Shown piece by piece: positions 12,917-25,163 of a stretch of DNA of 64,000 nucleotides. The stretch's first letter is position 1; each line of letters opens with the position of its first letter. The translations under genes and the position numbers were made by a program. The notes beneath the pieces are model-generated. The model saw only the letters and a program-made list of their open reading frames with translations. It had not been told where the DNA came from and ran no database searches. The stretch is from Volvox africanus (taxonomy: Eukaryota > Chlorophyta > Chlorophyceae > Chlamydomonadales > Volvocaceae): assembly GCA_030268105.1 (NCBI GenBank), contig BSDZ01000021.1, forward strand, positions 1,922,001 to 1,986,000. The letters are read 5' to 3'.

Positions 12917-15900
12917 ATGCTGCGCCGAAGCACCTCTATTGCACAGCAGCCAATACGAGGCGCGCAGCGCTCGAAAAGGAATCCGACATCGCCAAGATGT
13001 AGCATACTGTTTATTTGTCTGGTAGCGAACGCCGCACCGCTGCTGTTCGGCGTTTTGCTGTTGATTTGCATGCAAGGCGTGCAAGCAATTGGCGATGCCG
13101 AATGCATCCTTCCGGTGCGAGGCATCATAAGGGCGACTGCCGATCTCAATCACATGGATTAGGTGAATGTCTCAAATCCTCTAATGTTGGCCTCGCTTGC
13201 TGTTTAACCTGTACGGTGTTAAGGTGGACGGCTCGCCGTTTGTAATGGCGTACCGGGGAGCGTCAGCCGACTTTCCAGAGCATAGCATTGGAGCATATCG
13301 AGCGGCCATTGAGCAGGGTGTGGATGGGAGGATCGCGTAAGGGAAGGGTGGATTTGGCACTCTGGGTCGTGCACTGTCTTCGTCCAATCCGGTGCATTAC
13401 AGTATCTGAGTCCACATGAGGGGTCCATAACACTTTTGCACATATGTGCATCACCAACCCATGACAAATTCTTGTGGGGGCTCCCGGCCGGGGGCCAGTC
13501 CAAATCTCATGTTTTCATCTCTTGGCCCGTTGTCAATCCTCGTGAAGCGCTACGTGGGATCCAGGAGGCCCGTCTGACTGTGTAGACTCGTGGCACCTTC
13601 TGCCGGGGAACCTTTCGGCCATTTTCCACCGGCCACCTTCGCCTCAAACCATCCATTGCGGTTCCACTCCCTTGCGTGCTATGTATTCTCAAATCACGAT
13701 AATGACGCCCAGGAGGGCCGTCTGACTGTGTAGACTCGTGGCACCTTCTGCCGGGGAACCTTTCGGCCATTTTCCACCGGCCACCTTCGCCTCAAACCAT
13801 CCATTGCGGTTCCACTCCCTTGCGTGCTATGTATTCTCAAATCACGATAATGACGCCCAGGAGGGCCGTCTGACTGTGTAGACTCGTGGCACCTTCTGCC
13901 GGGGAACCTTTCGGCCATTTTCCACCGGCCACCTTCGCCTCAAACCATCCATTGCGGTTCCACTTCCTTGCGTGCTATGTATTCTCAAATCACGATAATG
14001 ATGCGACGCTGCATCGCCAGGCGCCCAGTTCATTGAGTGTGATGTGGTACTAAGCCGCGACCTTGTGCCGCTCTGCCGCCACGAGCCCAACATCGCCCAG
14101 ACCACCAACGTGCTGGCGACACGACAGCGAGGGACTAGGAACGCCGAAACCTGTGGCGGCGTTGGCGGCAGCGGTGATGGGGATTTGAGTCCTGCGGGAT
14201 CCGTTGTTTGGGCCTCCGACCTGACACTCGCAGAGATCAAGCAGCTCCTCGCGGTCTTTCCGGAGGGCGAGGTGAATGCAGCAGCGATACCCGCCTCGGA
14301 AGCCGGGAAACACCAAAACCAGCACCAGCATGAGGATTGGGTTTCCGGAGAAATCGGCGAATCCATGTTGGGAGGGAATTTGGATAAGTGCGAGGCGCCT
14401 TGGGTATTAAAGTCTCGAGAAGCCACGCCCGTGTCCGAGAACGAGGCGGCCTGGGGCGCCAAGAGTCTCGATGACGAGGTCCACACACCAGCAGACCTGC
14501 GTGTGGCCTCTCTCGAGGACCTGCTACAAATGGCTACCGTGAGTACGAGAACACAAAGTACCGTCCCGGCCTCTGCAGGTTGCCATTACACCATGTCGCT
14601 GCCCGTGTCCGTGTCCGTGTCCGCATCACATGGTCTGCAGCAGCTGCTCGTCACATGGCCTGCGGAATGGCCAAGTGGTTGCCCCAAAGAAATCACACGC
14701 GAACCTGAACGCGCGGATCCCTTCCTCCATCGCCACCTGAAGTCCATGAGTTGCCCCTGCCATTGGGCTATTCAATGGCTGCATCCGGCCCCCAGGTCAC
14801 CGAACCTGCAGTGGGTGTCGCCGTTCACATCCAAGCAGCGTCCTGGCACAACAGTGCCTTAGCCGTGCAGCTAAAGTCTCAAAATGACACGTTTGAGGAC
14901 TTGCTGCTGCGTCTGCTGCAGCGGTACGGCTATGCGAAGGATCCATATGGCAGTGAGGCGTGGCGCCGCCGTCCGTCATACATCATGGCCTTCGAGGTGC
15001 GCACCCATGTGCAGCCGTCTTAAGCACAGACTGCAGTCGTGGCAGTCTTGGAATACGGACCTGCAAACAAGGTCATGGATTGTCCACATGCACGTGACTT
15101 TGGAGGATCTGCGTCCAATGAACTTAAGGTTTATGCTGGTATTGATGCGCCCTGCCCTATTGCTCTTCGCGCCTAGCCAGTACGGGCTTCAGAATATTAC
15201 GGGGCTGCTGCGGGATAGCAGCACACATCACGCATGCAACCCGTCCGCAAACCCCAAAATCAATATTCCTGTCATTACACAATTGCCGGCTTAGTCGTCT
15301 CAGCGCCTCCTTCCGCTTCAGGTTGGTAGCCTCCGGTACCTCTCACAGCGGACTTGCTCACCCCTCACTCAAGTCATCGGGTATGTATGCCCTCATGTAT
15401 ATGACACACATCCGTATTGCAGTAACGTGAACGCGCGTCTCTGTCGTGCGCAGACTCCATCTGGCTGTTGGTCTTGTGTCGTTTCTTGTGAGGAATGGGA
15501 TGTCGTTTCAAAGATGAGGGTGACCACGGCCCAGGGTGCTGAGGCCAGGAGGCCAGGCATGACCTCAGGACCAGGCTGGGGCCACTGGAGGGCCACAGGG
15601 CCAGATTAGCGGCGAGCTCATAGCACCATCTTACAGCAACCTTCCGCGCAGTATAAAGATTTCTCTTGTAATCACACGGTTTGCCGGTTGTCTTGGGCAC
15701 CTGAGTCTGACCTCTTAGAGATCCCGGGTCGATTGAAGTGGACCGCGCACTACTGTGCCTCCTTGCCTAACGCAACGTTCCCCATCTAATGCGGCAACTC
15801 CTTAACCAGCCCCACAATACCTGACACTGGGGAAAGCTGGGAAAGTGCCACCAGCCCTGAGGGCCTTGCACGTATCCGCTCGTACGCGGGGTCAGTGGCT

Positions 15901-16636
15901 GTGGCCCGGCAGGAGCTGCTGCAGGCGTGGCCGCCAGCGTCATTGCAAGGCCGGCAGGCAGCCTCCGGGGGGGTTCGACAAGGAATCATGGCTTCGGATC
16001 TCCTGTTCAGGATGCGGCGTGCGGGGCTGCAGGTATGGTCTGATCCTTGCAACAACCTGCGGCTTCGAGCTCCCTCGTGCGTTTATAACACGCTGATGTT
16101 GGATTGTGACCCCTGGCGATTTCATGCAATTTGCGGCGCCGATAACTGTACGAAGCCCGTCCTCATCGACGGGGCTATCGCATTTATTTGGTCGCTTTCA
16201 GCTGTTCGTATGGGCGCAACCCCGCCACGTTGTTGTATCCGTTTCCTTGCTTCAAAGCGCTTCGCTTCATGATGATCCTTGCTAACTCTACACACATTCC
16301 GCGGTTGATTGTTGGATGGCTGATAGATTTTCCCTATGCCCGCTCACAATTGTGTAGGTATTTGCGTCCGTGTTTAAGCCCAGCCCTCGGGAGCACTTGC
16401 TTTCACAGGCGGAAACATGGGTAGACGAAATCTCGGCGTTGGTGCTAGGTAGGGGATTGCACCAGGGGCATGACGTAAGGGGGGGAGAGGCCGACAGCGT
16501 GGAGCCCAGTGCAAGCCCGCGGCAGCAGGGTGCAGCTATCGACGGACTTTTCACCGACTCGCCTCAGGAGCTGCACGGCGTTTTGAAGGGTCTGAAATGC
16601 AGCGGCACGGGGGGCGGTGCAGATGGAAGTGATTAA
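12917..16636 (+). CDS. Glycerophosphodiester phosphodiesterase family protein with an atypical active site
   Basis: Seven exons join in phase: 12917-13114, 13224-13317, 14021-14538, 14796-14996, 15322-15380, 15810-16032 and 16358-16636, giving 523 aa. GDPDs split glycerophosphodiesters into glycerol-3-phosphate and an alcohol. Seen: FIECDVVLSRD (metal-binding E103 and D105), PLCRHEPNIAQTT (second histidine, H118), DLTLAEIKQLL, VGSLRYLSQRTCSPLTQVI, SPEGLARIRSYA and the C-terminal IDGLFTD (492-498). Odd: the family HRG motif is replaced by YRG (MAYRGASADFPEHS, Tyr76). The N-terminal exon is a weaker call; it supplies an Arg-rich start and one hydrophobic stretch (about residues 30-55) that could be a signal anchor. 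A low-complexity insertion of about 70 residues lies in exon 3. Intron 2 carries the 148-bp tandem repeat. The family call is firm; activity is in doubt. Confidence 0.88.
13561..14001. repeat. 148-bp tandem repeat, three copies, inside GDPD intron 2
   Basis: The unit starts near CCAGGAGG and recurs at 13561, 13709 and 13857, each 148 bp apart. The copies are nearly identical; differences include CC/GG near the start of copy 1 and a single C/T in copy 3. The array fills most of a 703-bp intron (13318-14020) and stops about 20 bp before the acceptor. As 148 is not a multiple of three, the minus-strand open frames crossing it are incidental. Confidence 0.95.
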
Positions 16637-17410
16637 GCTGATGAAATGCACTGCTATGGCAGTTCCATATCCGCCTTGGCGTTAGTGCAATAAACAAGGT
16701 TCAAGGCCTTTGAGCGGCTAGCTGTGGTGGTACGTTCTAGCTGCCTAGCGCAGACTACGTGACCAGGAAGGGACCTCCCTAGCTATGAACAAGAACATTA
16801 CATCGATTCGGTTTGAGTTCTTGTACCTATATGCAATGCCCATGTGTTCGGACCTATTCCCCATAAGTAACAAAGGAATGAAATCAATCCTCGTGGCGAA
16901 GCTTTGTCAGGAGTGCCAAAAAGATTCAAGGTATTAGGCTGGTGTGTCCTTGGGCACATGGAACGTGGGATTTGACACACCTTGCCTTCATTGTGCTGCT
17001 AAGTGCTCGAACAGCTGGAGCCATCCTGAACATCACAATGGAAATGGCCTAGATTTACATTCGCTCCATCTGGAGCCATGGAGTATGTGTGCCCTTTTTG
17101 CTCACCGTGCACCCTCTTTGGACGTGCAAGTGCTACATTGAGTACAATGAACATGTGCATTCATTCGCAACACTCGTGGTTGAGTTCATCTTCAGGTGTT
17201 TGAAAATAACAACCTATCAACACGTTCTACTAAATGACGTTCATTTGGGGTCGACCCGGTCCCAAGTTCTTAGCCGGCCTGTCGGTCAAAGTTCCCCCTC
17301 GTACACCCAGACCTCGCTCGTCACGTAACCAGCGCAACATTAAATCCCGCTTTGCCGTCATGCCTTATAAAAACGCAAATCGCGCTTGAGTCCCCCACTG
17401 TCCACGGACA
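16637..17410. other. Convergent intergenic region; 3' UTRs
   Basis: 774 bp between the stop of plus-strand GDPD and the stop of the minus-strand Ser-rich gene. An AATAAA occurs near 16690 on the plus strand, and TTACA near 17055 could be a minus-strand TGTAA signal. No coding evidence. Confidence 0.5.
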
Positions 17411-20079
17411 TTACTTCCCGCTTTTCCGGGACTTTTTCGCAGCCACCACCTTGGGCTTGGTCAGACGTGTCTGGTTGACCAATTCACAGACGCCCTTGGC
17501 CACCAACTGCAATTCAGGTACGGAACGGAAGGCAGGAGGTCCGGGGGATCAAGAGGTATTGGAACTGTATCCTTGCCTGTCATTGTACGTCGTTGTGCCT
17601 TGGCACAAAAGGACATGGCCTACTGGGCAACAATTCAGGAAACGAGCTGCCGAGAAGCGCAGGTTACTATAATCGCCTGAAGGCGCAGGCGGTGGTGAAG
17701 ATGCATAAAGAAATGGTTGTCTACGCTGAGGGTGGTTGTCTACGCTGGTTGTCTGCGTGCGGTCTGCATCCTTCAGGAGGGCATTGGAACCGAGGGTAGG
17801 TGATTCGTGGGCAGGTGATGTTGTCCGAGCCGGCACCCACCTGGTGTTCAGGAGGTGCCCCCGAAGGGGTAAGCACACAGGCAGGCCCACCGGAAGTGGA
17901 AATCGACTGGGGTGCGGCACATAACGCGCATGCTCCCCAGCCTACGTTGCTTTAGCGCGGGTATGACTCAATTGCATTCCATGTGCGGAGCGAGCTCCAC
18001 GGGAATGTGATCTTAAGGCCCACGCAGGTCTGGCTTTGAAGAGAGATGAAGGGCAGCATTCAGGCACGTAGGGAAGGAGATGCGATGCAACTTGTGAAGC
18101 CTGCGCCAACTCACCTGCTGCCGAACCTTTCGAAGCTCAACGTCTGTCACCTCCAACTCACTCTCCGCCAACAAGTGCTTACGAACCAAGCGAAGCAGCA
18201 CGCCACGACCGACCTGGACAACCATTACCATCCGGCATCCGGCAGCGATCGACTGCTTGTGAGCTTCTCAGCAAGCAAGAGGATGGGTCACCGATGTATC
18301 AACAGGTGGAACAGAGCCATGGATGTGCTAGAAATCATAATCTCAAGCACATGAGCACGCCGATTCGTGAGGAATGAAATAGGGACCGGGGAACATCCAG
18401 GGCTTCAAGCTTTCAGGACAAAGGCAAGCGACGCCGTGCTACGTACCCCCCACCTCGGCTTTCCTCTCCAGCGCCTCCTTTAACGCCGCTGTCAGGCGGG
18501 CGAACTTCTTGACGTTTTGAAGAGACAAATGAAGAATGTCTGCGCATGATTTGAACATTGACAATTATAACGCCAACCTTGAGATGGACAACCTGGTCAA
18601 CGGCGGAGGAGCTTCTTAATAACAACAGCATCACGCAAGCCATTGCCAACGAAACACAGGAAATGCTACAACCAATCACATGGCTGTTGGAGCAACAAGA
18701 TATTGAGCACGAGTCAGCTCTGGATGTATAACAGTAACTTCAACATGAACATCTCAGATATTGGCGACAACGGCTACTTAGCGCTTCACCCTCACGCCAC
18801 GCCTGTTGCTTTCTATCCTCTCACCCGTCTTGGGATTTGGGCTTCTGACTTTAACGGCATCGCTGTCGCTGCTATCATCACTGCTGCTGTCGTCGCTGTC
18901 CGAGGTAGAGCTGGACCCCGGCTTCGGCGCAGTGTGTTTCTTAGCCTTGGCCGCGTTCACAGCCGCCGCAAGGACTGGCGCGGCCGCCACGACCTTGGCC
19001 TGAACACCCTTTCCCGTACCCTGGCCTTTGCCAGTAGCGGATCTACCTCTGTTGCTGTCATCCTTGTCGTCATCACTGCTGCTATCACTGTCGCTATCAT
19101 CACCGGAACTGCTGCTGTTTCTGCGTCTGGTCGACGGATTTTTATAGGAAGGAGCATTCACCTTTTGGGCGGGGGCTGATTCTGGTGCCGCCGCCCGTAT
19201 GCTAACTCGCTTCTCCAGATCCTGAGGCTGGCCTTTTGAATCTGAATCAGAGGACTCCTCGGAGTCGGAGGAGTTCGATGGTAACCTCGGCAGCTTTATA
19301 CCGCCACCGGTCCCTTTCTCACTGCCGATAACATTACGCTGCAGCTGCCCCGTCTGCCCCGCACTACCGCTGTCGTCGCTGCTACTGCTCTCTTCAGATG
19401 CGGAGTCACATGCCGCCTTTGCTGAGACCTGTTTTTTCTGTGCTGCAGCAGGTGGAAGGGTGGCTATCACGTTGCTCCCTACCTTGGCTTGGACAGATTT
19501 ACATGCTGATCCCGCTGTACATCCTGCTTTCTGGCCTGCTGCACGCTTCGTTGGACTGTCCTCACTGTCACCGTCGCTATCATCATCGGAAGAAGACGAA
19601 GAGCTTGAATCAGATGGCGCCGACGCTGGTGGTCGCCCGGGCCGCTTGGCAGCGGCTTCCACCTTTTGTTTCTTAGCAGCTGGTGCATCCGAGTCGCTGT
19701 CGCTTTCACTGCTACTATCATCAATGCTCTCGCTGTCGCTACGGCTGTTGGACGAATTGCGTTTAGCCAGAACGCCGTTGCCCTTCACCGTGACCCGAGC
19801 TCCGCTTGCTTGACGCTTGGCAAGGGTGCCATGATTTTCAGCCTTTTCATCGTCACTGCTACTGGTGTTGTCAGACGAGCTGCTGCTGCTACTCGAGGAC
19901 TTCTGACGCTTTCCGGCTCTGGTCCCAATGGCTGCAGGTGCTCCCCCGTCGCCAGCCCTTGATGAAGCACCGCCGCCATTCGCTGCAGACCCGTTCCCTC
20001 CTGCCTTATTGCCACCGTTGGCAGCAGCAAGGGCTGCCCTTGAGCGCCGTTTGTGCTTGGCTCCGGCGGCATGGTTCAC
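17411..20079 (-). CDS. Ser/acid-rich low-complexity protein with a short conserved-looking C-terminus
   Basis: Four exons chain in phase: 20079-18825, 18539-18454, 18213-18115 and 17506-17411, giving 511 aa from ATG 20079. Exon 1 encodes about 418 residues of alternating Ser/Asp/Glu runs (SSSSSSSSDNTSSSDDE and similar, typical casein-kinase-2 targets) and Lys/Ala-rich basic links, the composition of Nopp140/SRP40-type nucleolar proteins. The last three exons encode an ordered, basic tail: LSLQNVKKFARLTAALKEAL, then LLRLVRKHLLAESELEV and LRKVRQQLVAKG, ending KKSRKSGK. That tail lacks the canonical SRP40 C-terminal signature and is closer in feel to a DEK C-terminal domain, which would imply chromatin binding. 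Nucleolar or chromatin location is inferred from composition. The gene model is good; the function is unassigned. Confidence 0.72.
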
Positions 20080-21140
20080 GAGTGTCTCCCGGCTGGTGCA
20101 GTTGACGTTGCAGACACTGAATGAAGGAAAAGTGCAGAGGTAATCATCTGCTGAATGAAGTGCGATTTGAGCAACGTGGCAACTATGTCTGTCACGTGTG
20201 GTGACGGTATCTGGTTACGAGGAGGCGTCTGGTGGCGCGGGCCATCCCAGCATACCCATTCGCGAACACGATTATGACAGTTCACCATCTCAGGCTTTAT
20301 CAGAAACTGGTGTGCCGCACCTGCATTTCCATGGTGGCCTAGTGGACAGGAACTCGAGGCCGGTCGGGTCCGACGGGGCACCGGCTGCGGGACCGCCTTC
20401 ACGATTTGTCTGCAAGCCTCCGGCAGCGAAGCCTCCGGGTTTGGTCGCCGCAAGTGCATACTTTTCGTGCTCTGTGACGCATGTTGTGTGACCCTACAAG
20501 GCGCGATCGATCGGTGTTGTCGGAGAAAGCCATCTACGTCACCGCAGACGCAGCGCCGCTAAGACCGAACATGTTCCCCGTTCAGCCATTTCACTGCAAA
20601 TATGAAATTCCTGAAGACACGAGTTCGAAATGATTACAGCGCCGCCAACCACCGCCGCCGCAATACCGATTACACTTACGTTGACGGTCGCTTTCGTGAA
20701 GGTCTGAAGACAATCCACGCAAGAAAAACGGCTTGCCGAGCAACTACGATAGTGGTTTACAAGCTTGGGCTGCACACATGGGGACGATCCAAGACGGCTT
20801 CGCGGCAGCCATTGAGCTTAATAATACCGTGTGCATTGCACAATCACCTTTTTGATGGTATCTCCACAGTCTTCGCAATGAAACCAAACCATCTTTAAGT
20901 AGAGCGCAGAGGGTGCGCGGCGACACCGCCGCGATAAGGCATCAACCACGCTGGTGGGAGCGCTCCTGTGAAAGCACGTCCTGCATTAGCTCATCCATGG
21001 ATCTGCACCTTATCATCATGGCAAACTTACGGATGCCGTTAGTCGTACCTCGCCGTTCGCTCGTCCCAAAATTCTTCAAAGTGACGGAAGCCCAAAGACA
21101 TGTTCTTCTGAATACCATACATGAAACATTTATTTAGAAG
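20080..21140. promoter_or_regulatory. Head-to-head intergenic region, Ser-rich gene / pseudouridine kinase
   Basis: 1061 bp between two divergent ATGs. Short open frames are present but show no splice-supported continuation into either gene. It presumably contains both promoters and 5' leaders. Confidence 0.45.
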
Positions 21141-24100
21141 ATGGCAGATGGACGACTTGCTGTCCTCCTCGCTCATTTAGCAACTGAACACGAGGGCACA
21201 CAATCACAACCCGGCAGCCGGGTTGAGTCGCCCTGGTTTGCAGCTTCCAATGGTCCCCTCGTCATAATAGGCGGTGTGTGCCTCGATATCCAGGTGCATG
21301 CATAGCTTTTGTACTAAGCTGCCGCGGCTTGTTCGGTCTGAACCCTTGTATACATCGACCTGCCAGGCGCAGCCAAGCTCTATAGATGTACAGCGAGGCA
21401 CTTCAGTCCCTGGACAGGTGAGGACCAAACTTTCCTGCTGCTGTACTAGCGGAATAACGCCGCTGAAGACCACCTCGCAACCTGCCTTTGGGAAAGATGC
21501 ACCATCCCATGAAGCGGACCGTGCCATGCAAGTGCACTCGTTCGGCTGATCAAACCCTCCTCCTCGTTCCCACTGGCCCGTCCCTCTGTACCTCGTCCTT
21601 TTCGCACTTCTCCGCTAGTATACGTCTTCACTTCTCTCCATTTATCCCGCTGGAACATCGGCAATTGCGTTTCCGTGCTTGCGCATTTTGCCACATTCCA
21701 CCAACTTCTTTGATATTCATATGCATATAACCTTAACCGCATTACTTTCATGTTCCTGCCCTCGGCCTCCCTCCTGGGCAGTTTGTTATCACACTCTTCC
21801 CCTCACGGGGGGGTCTTCTAACCATCTCATCTCACATTCGCATCTCACATTCGCCCCGCCCCCTTCGACATGCCCAGATCCGGCAGGTCTCCGGCGGTGT
21901 GGGCCGCAACATCGCGGAAGCTCTGAGCGCCCTGCTGCCTCCTGAGCACCCCTCGCCTGTATTCGTGTCACTGGTGGGGGATGACACGGCGGGCAGCTTC
22001 CTAACCGCATCCTTACGCAGGCTCCGGTGAGTTGGTGGGGATCATGCATGTATAGGGCCCCTAGGCCTTGAAACGCTCATCAAGGGATCTGTGTGTTCCT
22101 TAGGCACGCGGTTGGGAGGGGGTGAGAGCGACGGTTAGGGATGTTGCATTTGTTTGGTATCGGTGATCTCTGACAATTGTAGGGAATCGTTACTGTAATG
22201 AGCGCGACGCGGCAGCCGCACGGTCGTGCTGCAGGGTAAGCCCTTGCAGCCAAGCCGAGGCACGGGCCAGGTTGCTGTCCACCTGACACTGCCTTTACCT
22301 TTTCGTTGCTGTGGCTGTCGCTGCCGATCCCGCAGTTTGGATCTGACTCATTTGATCACCCTCTCTGGAGCACCTACTCCCTGCATCTCCGCGGTGCTGG
22401 ATAGGTGGGTACGCTGCAGCGACATAGCCTAGCCTGACATAGCATCTAAGCGGAACACAGGGATATATGGGGCGCTGAGTGTCCGCTGTGGCAATTTGGC
22501 CCCATGTAAAGTTGCGTAGGGCGCGTATTGGCAGTAATGCACTACTGGCTGTCATGCAAGCTGTTGGTGCCGATTTATGCCCGCACTGGGATTCTTGAAC
22601 GTTATTTGACTAACAATGTGCAGGAGTGGAGAGGTAGCGGCGTGCATTGCCGATGTGGCGGCAGTAGAGCACCACTTGACGCCTGAGCGCCTACGGGAGT
22701 GTCAACCGAAAATACATCAGGTACATCTGTTTGTGCGAGACAGGAAGGAAGAGCGTTTCGTCCAATATACAGTCTAAGACACATCCGCCGATTCATGATT
22801 TCCATGTCATAGATGGATTGGCGGGATGGCGGCGTCGACATGGTGTAATGCGGGCTGTGCGTGCAGGTATCTGGATTGGAAGAACACCTCATGTGTTAAC
22901 TCAGGTCATGCGTTTCACAGCATCCTTTTACCGAAGCTTGGGTTCACCTTCCTCTTTATACCCCCATTTCCTTAAGGCATGCATGCTGCTGGCGGAGGGC
23001 AACCTTTCCGCGGAGGCGCTTGAATACGTCACCCGTATAGCTGCACACGCGCGAGTGCCGGTGTTCCTTGAGCCGGTGTCCGTGCCCAAGGCGACCCGGT
23101 GAGCACCATGCAGGCACTCACCTCATGCATTAGGCCGTCATGTCATGTGGTCATCGTGCTGTGTTGCCATGTTCGTGCGTTGTATGTCTCGCCATCCATT
23201 GCCACACATGCCATTGCTTTAGGAAGACGAAGCTCGCTTAGGCCGTCCGCTGGGCCGCATGCAGTGCTATTCCAAAACCCGGCGCACCATGACACGAACC
23301 GGCGTGGTGCCTAACGTATGGTTGCAGCCTGGTGCCGGCTCTGCCGTACGCCACCTTCGTGTCACCCAACGCGGCCGAGCTCATGTCGATTGCGGATGAA
23401 GTACGCCGCGTGGCGGGGCTTCCGTTGCTGCCGCGGCCCGCGCTCCCGAGTGACGCTGGGGACGGGCCTCGTACAGGCGGCGGTGGCAGTGGCGGCGAGC
23501 GGGAGGCGGCGGGGCTTGTGGTGGAGCTCTTACGGCAGCTAGCCGCCTTCGCTGAGGTCGTGCTGGCTAAGGGTGCGGGTGCGGGGACGGGCGGGGAAGA
23601 CAGAGGCCTTGCATCGTGTGGTCCAGTTGTTGAGTAGCATGTGGACATCGTTGAGCTTGGAGCTTCAGGAGCTGATCCGCCCGTCAACAGAAAGGCGACT
23701 GTGCGTGAAGTTAACAGACGAAGTGGTACCGTCAGCCAGGTCTTGCCATCTTCATGGCTTTTCGACAAGGTCTGCTTGGTCATTCTGGCTTTGGTGTTGC
23801 AATTTTTATATTTAGCTTCTCGTCACGGCGCAGGCACATCCTGCGTGGTGCTGACCCTTGGGTCTCTCGGTGCGGCGCTGATCACCCTCACCAACGCCAG
23901 CATCGCAGTTGCCCCGCGCGCTCCTCTGGAGCCACTGGATGCGTGCAGTAGGATCGAACCTGGTCTTGCTGCTGGTTGCGACACCGGCAGTGGCAGTTGT
24001 TGGAGCAAAAGTGACCTCGGGGACTTCGCAACGGCAGCCGGGCAGGATATCACTGTCCGGCGACTAACCGCAGGTGCTGTGTCGGTAACTCGATCACACC

Positions 24101-25163
24101 CTCAAGGGGCCATCCACGCCGCTCACTGCGCTGCAGCCGCGTGGGCTTTACCAGGTTGCGGAAGAATGTCCATAGAACCTGCGTCCAGGGAGGATGCGAG
24201 CTGCCGGGGCCCGTTGACAAGGCAAGAAGCCCCGGCGGCGCCGCTGGCATTGGTGCCGTCTTCATCTTGGTGGACAGCCGCAGCGGGATTTGACGTGGCA
24301 GGAGACGTTGCAGCGGTGAAACAGCCGTTGCAACGCTGCATGGTGCAGGTAGTACACTTGCGGGCGCTTCCAGCTGAGGTGGTCAGTGTCAACGGTGCAG
24401 GTGCGTGTCATTCTCCTCCGCTTAAGCCGACTGAAATCTGCCCATTGCCGGTCTTTGCCACCCTATCAAGATCTGTCAGCAGCGGTGATGCAAATCGACA
24501 TCTTGACGCCGTTTCCTTCCTCTTTCGACGTAGCGTGCTAGCTGCTCCAGCCAGATGTCCCGATGATGTTGGCACAGCTGTCTAGGTCTTTTACCTGAGT
24601 GCCTGCTCCTATATGATCTTTCCCTCCCTTAAAGGCCTACCTGCTATCTTATGTGGCTGTTCTCGTATGCGCCCCCTCCGGGGCTGTGGGCCCCAGGGGA
24701 CACACTGGTTGCAGGAATGGTGGCGGCGCTGCTACAACAGGAGGACCCTGTGCATGCGCTGGCGTATGGCATGGTGCGGCACCAGGACTAGGGGTCCGTT
24801 GTGTCTTGCTTGCGTTGCCTACGTCCACAGTCCTTGGTTGTTGGTCATAATTGTGGTACGTGGATCGACCAGCACCCTGACCTTGTGAATGATATGTCGG
24901 CTCCAGCATAGGTACAATGTGCATAGGTATGGGTTGACGCAGGTCACTTGTGGTCCGGTAGCAGCTCATTAAAACTAACTCCTCCTGCCGCCAACGCCAC
25001 TACACAGGCCGCCGCGAAGCGTGCTGTTGAGAGTTACCGTAACGTACCGGAGATAGAGTGTGGCTCGCTTCGGCAGGATGCAAATGCAGTTGTTGCAACA
25101 CAGCAGCGCTACTTTTTCCCATCGACACTAGCGGGGACCCCGGCTACTCTGTCCCATTCCTGA
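21141..25163 (+). CDS. PUKI: Pseudouridine kinase, PfkB family (plant PUKI type)
   Basis: Ten exons in phase: 21141-21293, 21367-21417, 21878-22026, 22336-22404, 22624-22720, 22977-23098, 23328-23572, 23816-24400, 24697-24773 and 25008-25163, giving 567 aa from ATG 21141. It is predicted to phosphorylate pseudouridine to pseudouridine 5'-phosphate in nucleoside salvage. Seen: GPLVIIGGVCLDIQ, QVSGGVGRNIAEAL (ribokinase-type GG motif), SGEVAACIADVAAVE, RVPVFLEPVSVPKATR, YATFVSPNAAELMSI, CVVLTLGSLGAALIT and the catalytic NGAGDTLVAGMVAALL (Asp492). The order and spacing match the plant enzyme, not ribokinase or fructokinase. Odd: an insertion of about 145 residues encoded in the long exon 8, between TLGS and GAGD, makes the protein much longer than the plant form of roughly 380 aa. 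A candidate TGTAA polyadenylation signal lies at 25550-25554. Confidence 0.92.

Noticed and set aside
13507..14486. Minus-strand open frames with repeated peptide through the 148-bp array
   Set aside because: The repeats lie in a GDPD intron, the unit is not a multiple of three, and the frames end at random stops.
18643..19179. Long plus-strand open frame opposite the Ser-rich gene
   Set aside because: It is the antisense shadow of Ser/Asp codon repeats; it has no splice continuation and the minus strand has a coherent four-exon model.
17411..20079. Calling the Ser-rich gene Nopp140/SRP40
   Set aside because: Composition fits, but the C-terminal signature of that family is not seen.
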